A stretch of DNA of 64,000 nt from Streptomyces gardneri (GTDB taxonomy: Bacteria; Actinomycetota; Actinomycetes; Streptomycetales; Streptomycetaceae), in NCBI RefSeq assembly GCF_006539185.1, contig NZ_BJMN01000014.1, positions 124,001 through 188,000 on the forward strand, read 5' to 3'. The position numbers and the translations under genes are program-made. The notes under the pieces are model-generated. The model saw nothing but the letters and a program-made list of their open reading frames with translations, was not told where the DNA came from and searched no databases. Below are positions 10,736 through 20,421 of this stretch, one piece after another (the stretch's first letter is position 1; each line of letters begins with the position of its first letter).

Positions 10736-11503
10736 ATGACTGTGAACCTCGAAGTCGCCGACGGCGTCGGCACGATCCGCCTCGACCGCCCCCCGATGAA
10801 CGCCCTCGACATCGCCACCCAGGACCGGCTGCGCGAGCTGGCCCAGGAGGCGACCGACCGCGACGACGTGCGGGCCGTGATCCTCTACGGCGGCGAGAAG
10901 GTGTTCGCGGCCGGCGCGGACATCAAGGAGATGCAGGTCATGGACCACGTGGCCATGGTCAAGCGCTCGCGCGCCCTCCAGGACTCCTTCACGGCGATCG
11001 CCCGCATCCCCAAGCCCGTCGTCGCCGCCGTCACCGGCTACGCCCTCGGGGGCGGCTGCGAGCTCGCGCTCTGCGCCGACTACCGGATCGCCGCCGACAA
11101 CGCGAAGCTGGGCCAGCCGGAGATCCTGCTCGGCCTGATCCCCGGCGCCGGCGGCACCCAGCGGCTCTCCCGGCTGATCGGCCCCTCCCGCGCCAAGGAC
11201 CTCATCTTCACCGGCCGCATGGTGAAGGCGGACGAGGCCCTCACCCTCGGCCTGGTCGACCGGGTCGTCCCGGCCGCCGAGGTGTACGAGCAGGCGCACG
11301 CCTGGGCCGCGAAGCTGGCCCAGGGTCCTGCGGTCGCCCTGCGCGCCGCGAAGGAGGCCGTCGACCAGGGTCTGGAGGCCGACATCGACACCGGTCTCGC
11401 CATCGAACGCACCTGGTTCGCCGGGCTGTTCGCCACCGCGGACCGTGAGAACGGGATGCGCAGCTTCGTCGAGGAGGGCCCGGGCAAGGCGAAGTTCGCC
11501 TGA
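10736..11503 (+). CDS. Enoyl-CoA hydratase/isomerase family protein
   Basis: This cytoplasmic crotonase-fold enzyme (255 aa) probably adds water to trans-2-enoyl-CoA in fatty-acid or amino-acid degradation. The oxyanion-hole motif is visible in GEKVFAAGADIKEM, and a second conserved loop in GYALGGGCELALCAD carries one of the two usual acidic residues; the other Glu is in QPEILLGLIPGAGGTQRL. Length is normal for the family. The start has no ribosome-binding site but has TAACCT at 10723-10728, seven bases before the ATG, consistent with a leaderless transcript. It is monocistronic by appearance, with a terminator just upstream. The exact substrate cannot be assigned. Confidence 0.93.
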   Translation: MTVNLEVADGVGTIRLDRPPMNALDIATQDRLRELAQEATDRDDVRAVILYGGEKVFAAGADIKEMQVMDHVAMVKRSRALQDSFTAIARIPKPVVAAVTGYALGGGCELALCADYRIAADNAKLGQPEILLGLIPGAGGTQRLSRLIGPSRAKDLIFTGRMVKADEALTLGLVDRVVPAAEVYEQAHAWAAKLAQGPAVALRAAKEAVDQGLEADIDTGLAIERTWFAGLFATADRENGMRSFVEEGPGKAKFA

Positions 11504-11573
11504 GCCGTCCCCGCGGGGGCCGATTCCGCCGGAACGGCCCCCGCGGACGGCTCCGTGCGGCCATGATGGGGGC

Positions 11574-12080
11574 ATGGCGGGCCTGGAGGGTACGGAGCAA
11601 CCATGGCAGCGCGGCAGCGCCGCCGCCGCACGGTGGTCACCGGCCGTGGATGACGAACAGGTCCCCGACGTACTGGAGTTGTACGGCAACCCGGCCGAGG
11701 AGGACGTGCGGCTGCCGTCCCGTCCCGAGTCCGCGTGGGTGGCCCGCCGGCTCACCCAGAGCGTGGTCCTGCGCCAGTGGGGGCTGGGCCCGCAGATCGC
11801 CGAGCACGCGGTGCTGCTCGTCTCGGAGCTCGTCGGCAACGCCGTCCGGCACACCGGCGCCCGGTCCTTCGCGCTGCGGATGCACCGGCGGCGCGGCTGG
11901 ATCCGGATCGAGGTCCGCGACCCCTCGCGCGGGCTGCCGTGTCTGATGCCCGTGGGGGAGCTCGACATCAGCGGCCGGGGGCTCATGCTCGTCGACAAGC
12001 TCTCCGACCGCTGGGGCGTGGACCTCGCGCCGCGCGGCAAGACGACCTGGTTCGAGATGCGGGTCGCCGACCGCGCCTGA
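11574..12080 (+). CDS. Anti-sigma-factor-type ATP-binding protein (HATPase_c_2)
   Basis: This 168-aa cytoplasmic GHKL ATPase domain protein resembles the RsbW/SpoIIAB class, which is very numerous in Streptomyces. The N box is in LVSELVGNAVRHTG and the G boxes in VRDPSRGLP and GRGLMLVDKLSDRWG. The first 40 residues are a variable tail. ATG 11574 fits a leaderless start (CATGAT at 11562-11567). No partner anti-anti-sigma (STAS) or sigma gene is adjacent, so the target is unknown and kinase activity is inferred only from the fold. A hairpin lies downstream at 12110-12152. Confidence 0.88.
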   Translation: MAGLEGTEQPWQRGSAAAARWSPAVDDEQVPDVLELYGNPAEEDVRLPSRPESAWVARRLTQSVVLRQWGLGPQIAEHAVLLVSELVGNAVRHTGARSFALRMHRRRGWIRIEVRDPSRGLPCLMPVGELDISGRGLMLVDKLSDRWGVDLAPRGKTTWFEMRVADRA

Positions 12081-12109
12081 AGGCCGCCGGTGCCCGTGCC
12101 CCGGATACA

Positions 12110-12152
12110 CGAAAGCCCCCGTCCGCCGTAGTGGGGCGCCTGGGGGCTCTCG
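12110..12152 (+). terminator. Hairpin terminator after the anti-sigma-type gene
   Basis: CGAAAGCCCCC (12110-12120) pairs with GGGGGCTCTCG (12142-12152) with one mismatch, around a loop of about 21 bases. It starts 30 bp after the stop codon. Confidence 0.65.
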
Positions 12153-12475
12153 TGTGATGCGCCGTGGACGGGGGGGTGTATCCACGGCTGCTATGTCGAC
12201 CTGGCCCGGGTCAATGGGGGTCGTGTCTCCGACTATGACAGACAGGCGGCCGCGTAGCCAAAAGTCCTTACCGGGATAAAAACGGTCAAATGGGGATTGA
12301 TCTTCTATGAATCATTGGTGATCTGTCGCACTCGCCTTGCAAACATTGAATGGCTATGCGGTTCATCGATTGTTTCCCCGGCTGGTCCGCATGCTGGACG
12401 CCCCGGCGCGCCCCGCAAACGTCCTGAATCGGCCTAATCATCACGATTCGGTCGACATCCATCTTTACTGGTCGC
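12153..12475. other. Intergenic region of unusually low GC, no gene seen
   Basis: About 320 bases without a credible gene. From about 12230 to 12470 the GC content drops well below the flanks, with runs such as AAAAACGG and several ATTGAT/AATCAT-type words that form short imperfect inverted repeats. TTTACT at 12464-12469 could be the -10 box of a leaderless deacetylase-fold gene starting at 12476. It is probably a regulatory region; the rest is unexplained. Confidence 0.5.
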
Positions 12476-13255
12476 GTGAAGCCGACCGACCGCCGTGGCG
12501 CCCTCCGGGCGGGCGTGACCGCCGCCCTCGCGGGAGCCCTCGCCACCGCCTGCGGCACGGAGCCCAGCCCCGCCTCCCGCCGCCCCGGAGCCGCGCAGGG
12601 CACGGAGCCCGCCGCCGCCCCGGCCGCCGCCCCCGCCCCGCTCCGCTTCCCCGGCCGGCCCGCCGAGATCGACCACGGCCCCCGCGACCGGCCCCGGGTC
12701 GCCCTCACCTTCCACGGCCAGGGCGACCCCGCCCTCGCCCGCACCCTCCTCGGCCAGGCGGAGAAGGCCGGCGCCCGCGTCACCGTCCTCGCCGTCGGCA
12801 CCTGGCTCGACGAACACCCCGGCATGGCCCGCCGCATCCTCGACGGCGGCCACGACCTCGGCAACCACACCCAGCACCACACCGACATCAACACCATGAC
12901 CGAGACGGAGGCCCACGCGGAGATCGAGGCCTGCGCCACCCGCCTGCGCCGCCTCACCGGCTCCGTCGGCACCTGGTTCCGGCCCTCCAGGGCCCGGCAC
13001 GCCACCCCCGCCGTCCTGCGCGCCGCCCACCGCGCCGGATACCCGCACACCCTCTCGTACGACGTCGACTCCCTCGACTTCACCTCGCCCGGCGCCGACG
13101 CGATCGTCCGCAACATCACCGGACCCCTCCGGCCCGGCTCGGTCGTCAGCCTGCACTTCGGCTACCCGGACACCGCCGCCGCGCTGCCCCTCCTCCTCGC
13201 CGACCTCGACCGCCGCGGACTGCGCGCGGTCACCACCACGGAGCTGCTGACCTGA
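12476..13255 (+). CDS. Polysaccharide deacetylase-fold lipoprotein with altered catalytic motif
   Basis: This 259-aa exported protein has a twin-Arg-like N-terminus (DRRGALRAG), hydrophobic stretch and lipobox-like LATAC near residues 22-26. The rest is a NodB-like barrel. Motif 2 (zinc ligands) is present as HTQHH, and the end of the domain has VSLHFG. Motif 1, normally TFDDG, reads TFHGQ at residues 78-82, so both the usual catalytic-base Asp and the metal-binding Asp are replaced. Motif 3 reads FRPSRA. It may therefore be a binding protein, or an enzyme with a changed mechanism. GTG 12476 has no ribosome site and looks leaderless. Its stop overlaps the next start (TGATG), so it is co-expressed with a beta-propeller lipoprotein. 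Confidence 0.85.
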   Translation: MKPTDRRGALRAGVTAALAGALATACGTEPSPASRRPGAAQGTEPAAAPAAAPAPLRFPGRPAEIDHGPRDRPRVALTFHGQGDPALARTLLGQAEKAGARVTVLAVGTWLDEHPGMARRILDGGHDLGNHTQHHTDINTMTETEAHAEIEACATRLRRLTGSVGTWFRPSRARHATPAVLRAAHRAGYPHTLSYDVDSLDFTSPGADAIVRNITGPLRPGSVVSLHFGYPDTAAALPLLLADLDRRGLRAVTTTELLT

Positions 13256-14439
13256 TGGCACACCTCACCGCGCGCAGCGGGGCCCTCCTCGCCGCGGCCC
13301 TCCTCGTCACCCTCGCGGGCTGCGGCGGCGCGAACCGGGAAGAGAACGGCGCCACCGGGGTCAAGAAGGCCGCCGCCCCCGCCGTACCCAAGCCGGCCGA
13401 GGCCCCCGCCGGGCTCCCCGGCATGCCGCCGCTCCTCGACCCGAACGACGTCTACGCCGCCGACCGGCCGAACAAGCTCTCCCCGGTCGTCAGGAACTTC
13501 CCCTCCCGGATCTACGTCCCCAACACCAACTCCAACACCGTCTCGGTCATCGACCCGACGACCTACCAGGTCGTCGAGACGATCCCCGTCGGCAACCAGC
13601 CCCAGCACGTCGTGCCCTCCTGGGACATGAAGACCCTCTGGGTCAACAACAACCGGGGCCACACCCTCACCCCCATCGACCCCGCCACCGGTGTCGCGGG
13701 CAAGCCGGTCGAGGTCCACGACCCGTACAACCTCTACTTCACGCCCAACGGCAAGTACGCGATCGTCATGGCCTCCCTCGACCGCGAACTCGTCTTCCGC
13801 GACCCGCACACCATGGAACGGAAGAAGACCGTCCCGGTGAGCTGCTACGGCGTCAACCACGCCGACTTCTCCGCCGACGGACGCTACTTCGTCGTCTCCT
13901 GCGAGTTCTCCGGCGAACTCCTCAAGGTCGACACCGAGAAGATGGAGGTGATCGGCCAGCAGAAGCTGCCCTTCGAGGGCGCCATGCCCCAGGACGTCAA
14001 GATCTCCCCGGACGGCAAGACGTTCTACGTCGCCGACATGATGGCCCACGGCATGTGGGTCCTCGACGGCGAGAAGTTCACCACCCCGACCCTGATGCCC
14101 ACCGGCAAGGGCGCCCACGGGCTCTACGTCAGCAGGGACTCCCGCGAGATGTACATCCCCAACCGCGGCGAGGGCTCGGTCTCCGTCTTCGACTTCGGGA
14201 AGAACAAGCTCACCAAGAAGTGGCGGCTCCCGGACGGCGGCTCCCCCGACATGGGCGGCGTCTCCGCCGACGGCAAGGTCCTGTGGCTGTCCGGGCGTTA
14301 CGACTCCGAGGTCTACGCCATCGACACGACGAGCGGCGAGCAGCTCGCCCGCATCCCCGTCGGCGGCGGCCCCCACGGCCTCGCCGTCTACCCCCAGCCC
14401 GGCCGCTACTCCCTCGGCCACACGGGCATCTTCCGGTAG
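13255..14439 (+). CDS. YVTN/YncE-type beta-propeller lipoprotein
   Basis: This 394-aa exported lipoprotein has lipobox LAGC near residues 19-22, then a Lys/Ala/Pro-rich linker, then repeated blades typical of a seven-bladed YVTN/YncE propeller. Visible repeat cores include RIYVPNTNSNTVSVID, KYAIVMASLDRELVF, KTFYVADMMAHGMWVLD, REMYIPNRGEGSVSVFD and KVLWLSGRYDSEVYAID. Such proteins usually act as binding scaffolds. The start overlaps the stop of the deacetylase-fold gene by one base, so the two probably work together at the cell surface, perhaps with a glycan ligand (inference). It is convergent with the acetyltransferase gene, one base apart. Confidence 0.9.
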   Translation: MAHLTARSGALLAAALLVTLAGCGGANREENGATGVKKAAAPAVPKPAEAPAGLPGMPPLLDPNDVYAADRPNKLSPVVRNFPSRIYVPNTNSNTVSVIDPTTYQVVETIPVGNQPQHVVPSWDMKTLWVNNNRGHTLTPIDPATGVAGKPVEVHDPYNLYFTPNGKYAIVMASLDRELVFRDPHTMERKKTVPVSCYGVNHADFSADGRYFVVSCEFSGELLKVDTEKMEVIGQQKLPFEGAMPQDVKISPDGKTFYVADMMAHGMWVLDGEKFTTPTLMPTGKGAHGLYVSRDSREMYIPNRGEGSVSVFDFGKNKLTKKWRLPDGGSPDMGGVSADGKVLWLSGRYDSEVYAIDTTSGEQLARIPVGGGPHGLAVYPQPGRYSLGHTGIFR

Positions 14440-14440
14440 G

Positions 14441-15079
14441 TCAGTGGGCCACGAGCAGTGCCTCCGAGGCCACCGGACGGAAGCCCGCCGCCTGGAAGAC
14501 GCGCACGCTGCGGGCGTTGCCCGGCGACTGCTGGGCCCACACCACCGGGCCCGGGGCGAGATGCCGGGCCGCCGTCGCCAGCGCGCGCCCGAGGCCCCGG
14601 TGGCGTACGCCCTCGTCGACCTCGATCGCCGCCTCCCAGCGGCCCGCGACGCCCCGGCCCAGGATCAGCACCCCGCCGTCCGCCGCCCACACCCGTACCT
14701 CGTCGCGGAACTTCAGCGCCCGCGCGACCCGGGGGTGGGACGGGTCGTCGAGCTCGCGGAGCCCCAGCGGGGGAGGGCCCGGCAGGGCGTCGGCCACCGT
14801 GAGCAGGTCGATCGTGTTCATGCCCCGGCCGGTGCGGGCCATCAGGGCGGCGAGGAAGCCCGGGTGCATGGTCGCCGCGAGCGGGTCGCTCGGCGTGGCC
14901 GCGAGCTCCGCCCGTATCCACTCCGGATCGGCGTCCGTGAACACCACCGAATGGGCGGTGAAGGCGAGCACGCCCGCGTCCCGCGGGTTCGGCTGCGGCA
15001 CCACCGTCGTCGACCCGTCCGGGGGCGGGAACTCCCCGTGTGCCGCCGCCGCCAGTATCCGTGCCACCTCGCTGCTCAT
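14441..15079 (-). CDS. GNAT-family N-acetyltransferase
   Basis: This 212-aa cytoplasmic protein has a C-terminal GNAT domain: the acetyl-CoA-binding loop is visible in VDEGVRHRGLGRALATAARH near residues 145-165, followed by NARSVRVFQAAGF, a typical GNAT ending. The N-terminal half (about residues 1-110) is a divergent GNAT-like or substrate domain with FTDADPEWIRAEL. I chose the ATG at 15079, giving MSSEVARIL; longer frames upstream read into the neighbouring promoter. The substrate is unknown. It is divergent from the EF-hand gene, only about 75 bp away. Confidence 0.88.
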   Translation of the reverse strand: MSSEVARILAAAAHGEFPPPDGSTTVVPQPNPRDAGVLAFTAHSVVFTDADPEWIRAELAATPSDPLAATMHPGFLAALMARTGRGMNTIDLLTVADALPGPPPLGLRELDDPSHPRVARALKFRDEVRVWAADGGVLILGRGVAGRWEAAIEVDEGVRHRGLGRALATAARHLAPGPVVWAQQSPGNARSVRVFQAAGFRPVASEALLVAH

Positions 15080-15153
15080 ACCGCCATCATCCGGCAGGGG
15101 CGGGCCCGCTAATCTGACCACCGTCAGTGAAGCACCAAGAAGGGGCGGAAGCA

Positions 15154-15369
15154 GTGGCGGACATCGACGCGGCACGCACGGCATTCAACAAGTTCGACGC
15201 CGACGGGGACGGTTTCATCACCGCCGCGGAGTACAAGAGCCTCATGGCGCAGCACGGCGACTTCAACGTCACCGAGTCGGTCGCCGAGGTGCTCATCAAG
15301 CAGCGCGACGACAACGGTGACGGCGTGCTGTCCTGGGACGAGTTCTGGGCGCACTACAGCAAGGCCTGA
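15154..15369 (+). CDS. Small two-EF-hand calcium-binding protein
   Basis: This 71-aa acidic cytoplasmic protein has two canonical 12-residue calcium loops, DADGDGFITAAE near residues 15-26 and DDNGDGVLSWDE near 51-62, each with Asp at positions 1, 3 and 5 and Glu at 12. It resembles small Streptomyces calsensors such as CabD (family knowledge). I chose GTG 15154, preceded by AGGGGCGGAAG; an in-frame GTG at 15127 would add nine residues and sits close behind TAATCT (15110-15115), so a near-leaderless longer form is possible. No partner gene is evident, and its role in calcium buffering or signalling is inferred. Confidence 0.93.
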   Translation: MADIDAARTAFNKFDADGDGFITAAEYKSLMAQHGDFNVTESVAEVLIKQRDDNGDGVLSWDEFWAHYSKA

Positions 15370-15440
15370 CCCGCGCCCGCCCGGGCGGGTGGCGCCAGCC
15401 TTGAGTTGCCGCCCGTCCGGGGCTCGGTGACGATCGTCCG

Positions 15441-16358
15441 GTGACGCTTCCCGGACCTTTCGGTACCCCGAGCCGTCCGACCGCGGCGATCCTCGCCGCG
15501 GTCGCCGCCATCGCCGTCACCGGCCTCGCCCTGCTGGGCGCCGGCCTCGCCCAGGCGGGCACCGGCGAGCTCCGGATACCCGCCGCCGGCACCACCGCGC
15601 TGCTGCGTTTCCTCGTCCTCGCGGGCCTCGCCGTCCACGTCGGCGAACTCGCCGGACACCGCCTCGCCGGGGAAGGGCCCCGGCCCCGCTCCCTGTCCGT
15701 GCCCGCCGCCGTGCTCGCCGCGGCCGCCTCCGCCGGACTCCTGCTGCTCCTCGCCGCCGTCAGCGGGCTGAGCCTCCCCGTCGTGTACGGGCTGCGGGAG
15801 GGCCGCCTCCTGCTCGTCACCGCCAACGCCTTCGCCCTCGCCGCGCTGTGCGCCGCCTCCCGGCGCCCGGCCCTCGCCGTGGTGCCGCTGGCCGTCGCGG
15901 TCGTGGCCGAGGCGCTGCGCGCCCACACGGAGACGTACACCCCGGCCGTCGGCATCGGGCTCACCGTCGTCCACCTCACGGGCGCCTCGCTCTGGCTCGG
16001 CACGCTCCTGTACGTGCTGCGCACGATGAGGCTGCGGCGCGGCGGCCGTGACGTGCTCCTCCGCTACGCCCGGATGGCCGCCGTCGTCTACGCGGCCCTC
16101 GCGGTCACCGGCACGGCCTCCACCCTGCGCAGGCTGCCGCTGGACGCGGTCCTGACCACGGCGTACGGCCGGATCCTGCTGGTCAAGCTGCTGCTGTTCG
16201 GCGGGGTGAGCCTGCTGGCCCTGGCGGCCAGGAGCCGGATGCTGTCCGGCGGCGACGCCGAGGCCCCGGCGCGGATCGAGGTGGCCGCGCTGGCGGTGGT
16301 CGTGGTGGTCTCGGCGCTCCTCACGGTGGTGCCCGACCCGCACTGGATCGCGACCTGA
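15441..16358 (+). CDS. CopD-like integral membrane protein
   Basis: This 305-aa polytopic membrane protein has about eight hydrophobic helices. The arrangement and segments such as RFLVLAGLAVHVGELAGH, VVHLTGASLWLGTLLYVL and RILLVKLLLFGGVSLLAL resemble the CopD/YcnJ copper-related permease family. His residues near helices (VHVGELAGH, VVHLTG) could serve metal binding. The start GTG at 15441 lies about 70 bp after the EF-hand gene. No CopC domain or periplasmic copper protein is adjacent, so copper transport is only a family-based guess. It is convergent with the next gene, 13 bp apart. Confidence 0.8.
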   Translation: MTLPGPFGTPSRPTAAILAAVAAIAVTGLALLGAGLAQAGTGELRIPAAGTTALLRFLVLAGLAVHVGELAGHRLAGEGPRPRSLSVPAAVLAAAASAGLLLLLAAVSGLSLPVVYGLREGRLLLVTANAFALAALCAASRRPALAVVPLAVAVVAEALRAHTETYTPAVGIGLTVVHLTGASLWLGTLLYVLRTMRLRRGGRDVLLRYARMAAVVYAALAVTGTASTLRRLPLDAVLTTAYGRILLVKLLLFGGVSLLALAARSRMLSGGDAEAPARIEVAALAVVVVVSALLTVVPDPHWIAT

Positions 16359-16371
16359 GGGTCCTCGGGGA

Positions 16372-16935
16372 TCAGCCGCGCAGGGCGACGTGGAAGGACG
16401 AGCCCCACAGCACGGCGGCCGCGCCGAGACCCACCACCGCACGGATCGTCTCCGCCGAGGCGCCGGCCGCGAGGACGGCGAGCCCCACCAGCGCGAGCGC
16501 CGTCAGGAGGATCGCGGTCCACCGGTACTGCGGCTGGTCGAAGAGGCGCGCCAGCGGGAAGAAGTGCAGACCGACGACGAGGCAGATCCCGACCGGGATG
16601 AGCTCCGGGTGGCCCGAGGCGTTCGACGCGGCGATCACCGCGAAGATCGCCACCAGCTCGGCGGTGTTGACCAGGCCGACCCCGCGGTTCCACTTCTCCG
16701 GCAGGCGCACGGTCCGGGTCACGGGGCCCCGGGTGCCGCGGAAGGCGACCACGACCGCGCCGGCCGTCACGGCCGCCGCGACGACGCCGACGGCGACCGA
16801 GACCGCGGCCGCCGCCACTCCCGAGCCGCCGGCGAGGGCCCAGACGAGGCCGAAGACGGCGAGGACGATCGCGCCTCGGCGACGCAGGTTCCGGGTGAGG
16901 TCGAGACACTCGGCGTCGATGGATTCTGTGGTCAT
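16372..16935 (-). CDS. Conserved membrane protein of unknown function
   Basis: This 187-aa protein has a charged N-terminus (DLTRNLRRRG) followed by about five hydrophobic segments: a pair near residues 20-65 (AIVLAVFGLVWALAGG and VSVAVGVVAAAVTAGAVVVA), one near 90-105, one near 112-128 and two near the C-terminus. It is rich in Ala and Val. I do not recognise a catalytic motif. ATG 16935 gives MTTESIDAECL. It is downstream of the sdaA terminator but reads in the same direction, so it probably has its own promoter in 16936-17050. Confidence 0.82.
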   Translation of the reverse strand: MTTESIDAECLDLTRNLRRRGAIVLAVFGLVWALAGGSGVAAAAVSVAVGVVAAAVTAGAVVVAFRGTRGPVTRTVRLPEKWNRGVGLVNTAELVAIFAVIAASNASGHPELIPVGICLVVGLHFFPLARLFDQPQYRWTAILLTALALVGLAVLAAGASAETIRAVVGLGAAAVLWGSSFHVALRG

Positions 16936-17057
16936 GGCGCGGACATTACAGCGGCGGTCGAACGGGATTGCGGGTTTCGTCGATCTTCCCGCGCATCGAC
17001 CCGGACCCATGGTGCGGCTCTGTCCGCGGGACATGCCGAACCGTCGCACAGCGGGAA

Positions 17058-17090
17058 ACGGCCGGCCCCGGGACTCCCGGGGCCGGCCGT
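17058..17090 (-). terminator. Strong terminator after sdaA
   Basis: A 15-bp perfect inverted repeat, ACGGCCGGCCCCGGG paired with 17076-17090, encloses the three-base loop ACT. It lies 45 bp beyond the sdaA stop and closes the serine/glycine block. Confidence 0.85.
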
Positions 17091-17135
17091 ACACACACGT
17101 GGTTCCGCGGCACTACCGGTGGCCGCGGATGATGC

Positions 17136-18506
<1,371 letters not shown>

Positions 18507-18575
18507 GGGGGGACTCCTTGTGGGGGCTAGACGCCGTTGTCTGCCGGGGTGGTGCAGAAACGTTGATCATGGGGC

Positions 18576-18613
18576 GGGGCACCGCGCTCACTGTCCAGTG
18601 TGCGCGGTGCCCC
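18576..18613 (-). terminator. Hairpin between glyA and sdaA
   Basis: GGGGCACCGCGCTCACTG (18576-18593) pairs with 18596-18613 with a single mismatch, closing on a very small loop. It lies about 54 bp beyond the glyA stop and 70 bp before the sdaA start. It would terminate or attenuate riboswitch-initiated transcripts before sdaA. Confidence 0.8.
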
Positions 18614-18666
18614 GGAGCTTTCGTACGAACGGCCTCAGACGGGCCGCAGAACAAAAGGGTACGAAA

Positions 18667-19935
18667 TTACTTCAGGCCGGGGTAGAGCGGGTGCTTGTCG
18701 GCGAGAGCCGTCACCCGGGCCTTGAGCGAAGCGGCCTTGTCGGCGTCGAAGTCCGGCTTCAGGGTCTCCGCGATGATGTCGGCGACCTCGGTGAAGTCCT
18801 CGGTGCCGAAGCCGCGGGTCGCGAGCGCCGGCGTGCCGATGCGCAGACCCGAGGTGGTCATCGGCGGACGCGGGTCGTTCGGAACGGCGTTCCGGTTGAC
18901 CGTGATGCCGACCTCGTGGAGACGGTCCTCGGCCTGCTGGCCGTCGAGCTCCGAGTTGCGCAGGTCGACGAGGACCAGGTGCACGTCGGTGCCGCCGGAC
19001 AGGACCGAGACACCGTGCGCGGTGACGTCGTCCTGGACCAGACGCTCGGCGAGGATGCGGGCGCCGTCCAGGGTGCGCTGCTGGCGCTCCTTGAAGTCCT
19101 CCGAGGCCGCGACCTTGAAGGAGACGGCCTTGGCCGCGATCACGTGCTCCAGCGGGCCGCCCTGGAAACCGGGGAAGACCGAGGAGTTCAGCTTCTTCGC
19201 GAACTCCTTCTTCGCCAGGATGATGCCGCCGCGGGGGCCGCCGAGCGTCTTGTGCGTGGTGGAGGTCACCACGTCCGCGTACGGGACCGGGTTCGGGTGC
19301 AGACCGGCCGCGACCAGACCCGCGAAGTGGGCCATGTCGACCCACAGGTACGCCTCGACCTCGTCGGCGATCCGGCGGAACTCCGCGAAGTCCAGCTGAC
19401 GCGGGTAGGCGGACCAGCCCGCGATGATGACCTTCGGGCGGTGCTCCTTGGCGAGGCGCTCGACCTCGGCCATGTCGACCAGACCGGCCTCGTCCACGTG
19501 GTACGCGACCACGTTGAACTGCTTGCCGGAGAAGTTCAGGCGCATGCCGTGGGTGAGGTGGCCGCCGTGCGCCAGGTCCAGACCCAGGATCGTGTCGCCC
19601 GGCTGGGCGATCGCGAAGAGAGCGGCCTGGTTCGCGGAGGCGCCGGAGTGCGGCTGGACGTTGGCGTACTCGGCGCCGAACAGGTCCTTGACCCGGTCGA
19701 TCGCGATCTGCTCGGCCACGTCGACGTGCTCGCAGCCGCCGTAGTAGCGGCGGCCCGGGTAGCCCTCGGCGTACTTGTTGGTGAGGACGGAGCCCTGGGC
19801 CTCCATGACCGCGACCGGAGCGAAGTTCTCCGACGCGATCATCTCGAGGGTGGACTGCTGACGAAGGAGCTCGGCGTCGACGGCGGCGGCGACGTCGGGG
19901 TCCAGCTCGTGGAGGGGAGTGTTCAGAAGCGACAT
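18667..19935 (-). CDS. glyA: Serine hydroxymethyltransferase
   Basis: GlyA interconverts serine and glycine with tetrahydrofolate as one-carbon carrier, using pyridoxal phosphate, in the cytoplasm. The 422-aa protein shows the N-terminal [11 protein letters not shown] motif, the substrate and cofactor regions [11 protein letters not shown] and [12 protein letters not shown], and the PLP-binding Lys229 in [14 protein letters not shown]. The start ATG 19935 gives [12 protein letters not shown]; the frame stays open upstream through the gcvH gap. It lies 31 bp after gcvH in the same orientation, so it belongs to the riboswitch-controlled gcvT-gcvH-glyA transcript. Grouping with the glycine cleavage genes means methylene-THF made from one glycine can be used to turn a second into serine. 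Confidence 0.97.
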   Translation of the reverse strand: MSLLNTPLHELDPDVAAAVDAELLRQQSTLEMIASENFAPVAVMEAQGSVLTNKYAEGYPGRRYYGGCEHVDVAEQIAIDRVKDLFGAEYANVQPHSGASANQAALFAIAQPGDTILGLDLAHGGHLTHGMRLNFSGKQFNVVAYHVDEAGLVDMAEVERLAKEHRPKVIIAGWSAYPRQLDFAEFRRIADEVEAYLWVDMAHFAGLVAAGLHPNPVPYADVVTSTTHKTLGGPRGGIILAKKEFAKKLNSSVFPGFQGGPLEHVIAAKAVSFKVAASEDFKERQQRTLDGARILAERLVQDDVTAHGVSVLSGGTDVHLVLVDLRNSELDGQQAEDRLHEVGITVNRNAVPNDPRPPMTTSGLRIGTPALATRGFGTEDFTEVADIIAETLKPDFDADKAASLKARVTALADKHPLYPGLK

Positions 19936-19966
19936 GAATCGATCCCTAGGGGTCTCGGGCCCGGTC

Positions 19967-20344
19967 TCAGCCGGCGGAGAACGCGGTGTACTCGTCGGCG
20001 GAGAGCAGCTCGTCCGGCTCGCCCGCGACGCGTACCTTGAACAGCCAGCCACCCTCGAACGGAGCCGTGTTCACCAGCGACGGGTCGTCCACCACGTCCT
20101 GGTTGGCGGCGACGACCTCACCCGAGACGGGGGAGTACAGGTCGCTCACGGACTTCGTCGACTCCAGCTCGCCACACGTCTCGCCCGCGGCGACGGTGTC
20201 GCCGACGGCGGGAAGCTGGGCGTAGACGACGTCACCGAGCGCGTTGGCCGCGAACTCCGTGATGCCGACCGTCGCGACGCCGTCCTCGGCGGCCGACAGC
20301 CACTCGTGCTCCTTGGTGTAGCGCAGCTGCTGGGGGTTGCTCAT
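19967..20344 (-). CDS. gcvH: Glycine cleavage system H protein
   Basis: This is the 125-aa lipoyl carrier of the glycine cleavage complex, which shuttles the aminomethyl group between P, T and L proteins. The lipoylated Lys64 is in [11 protein letters not shown], and the family signature around it is complete. ATG 20344 ([15 protein letters not shown]) follows GGAGAA at good spacing; an upstream in-frame codon at 20425 is not needed. It lies 77 bp after gcvT and 31 bp before glyA. The gcvP gene is not in the window. Confidence 0.97.
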   Translation of the reverse strand: MSNPQQLRYTKEHEWLSAAEDGVATVGITEFAANALGDVVYAQLPAVGDTVAAGETCGELESTKSVSDLYSPVSGEVVAANQDVVDDPSLVNTAPFEGGWLFKVRVAGEPDELLSADEYTAFSAG

Positions 20345-20421
20345 GACCTGATTCTCCTGGATCGGGGGAGTAATGATGAACGTGGGTCTCGCGGGATGAG
20401 ACCCGGGGTGAGACGACTGCG

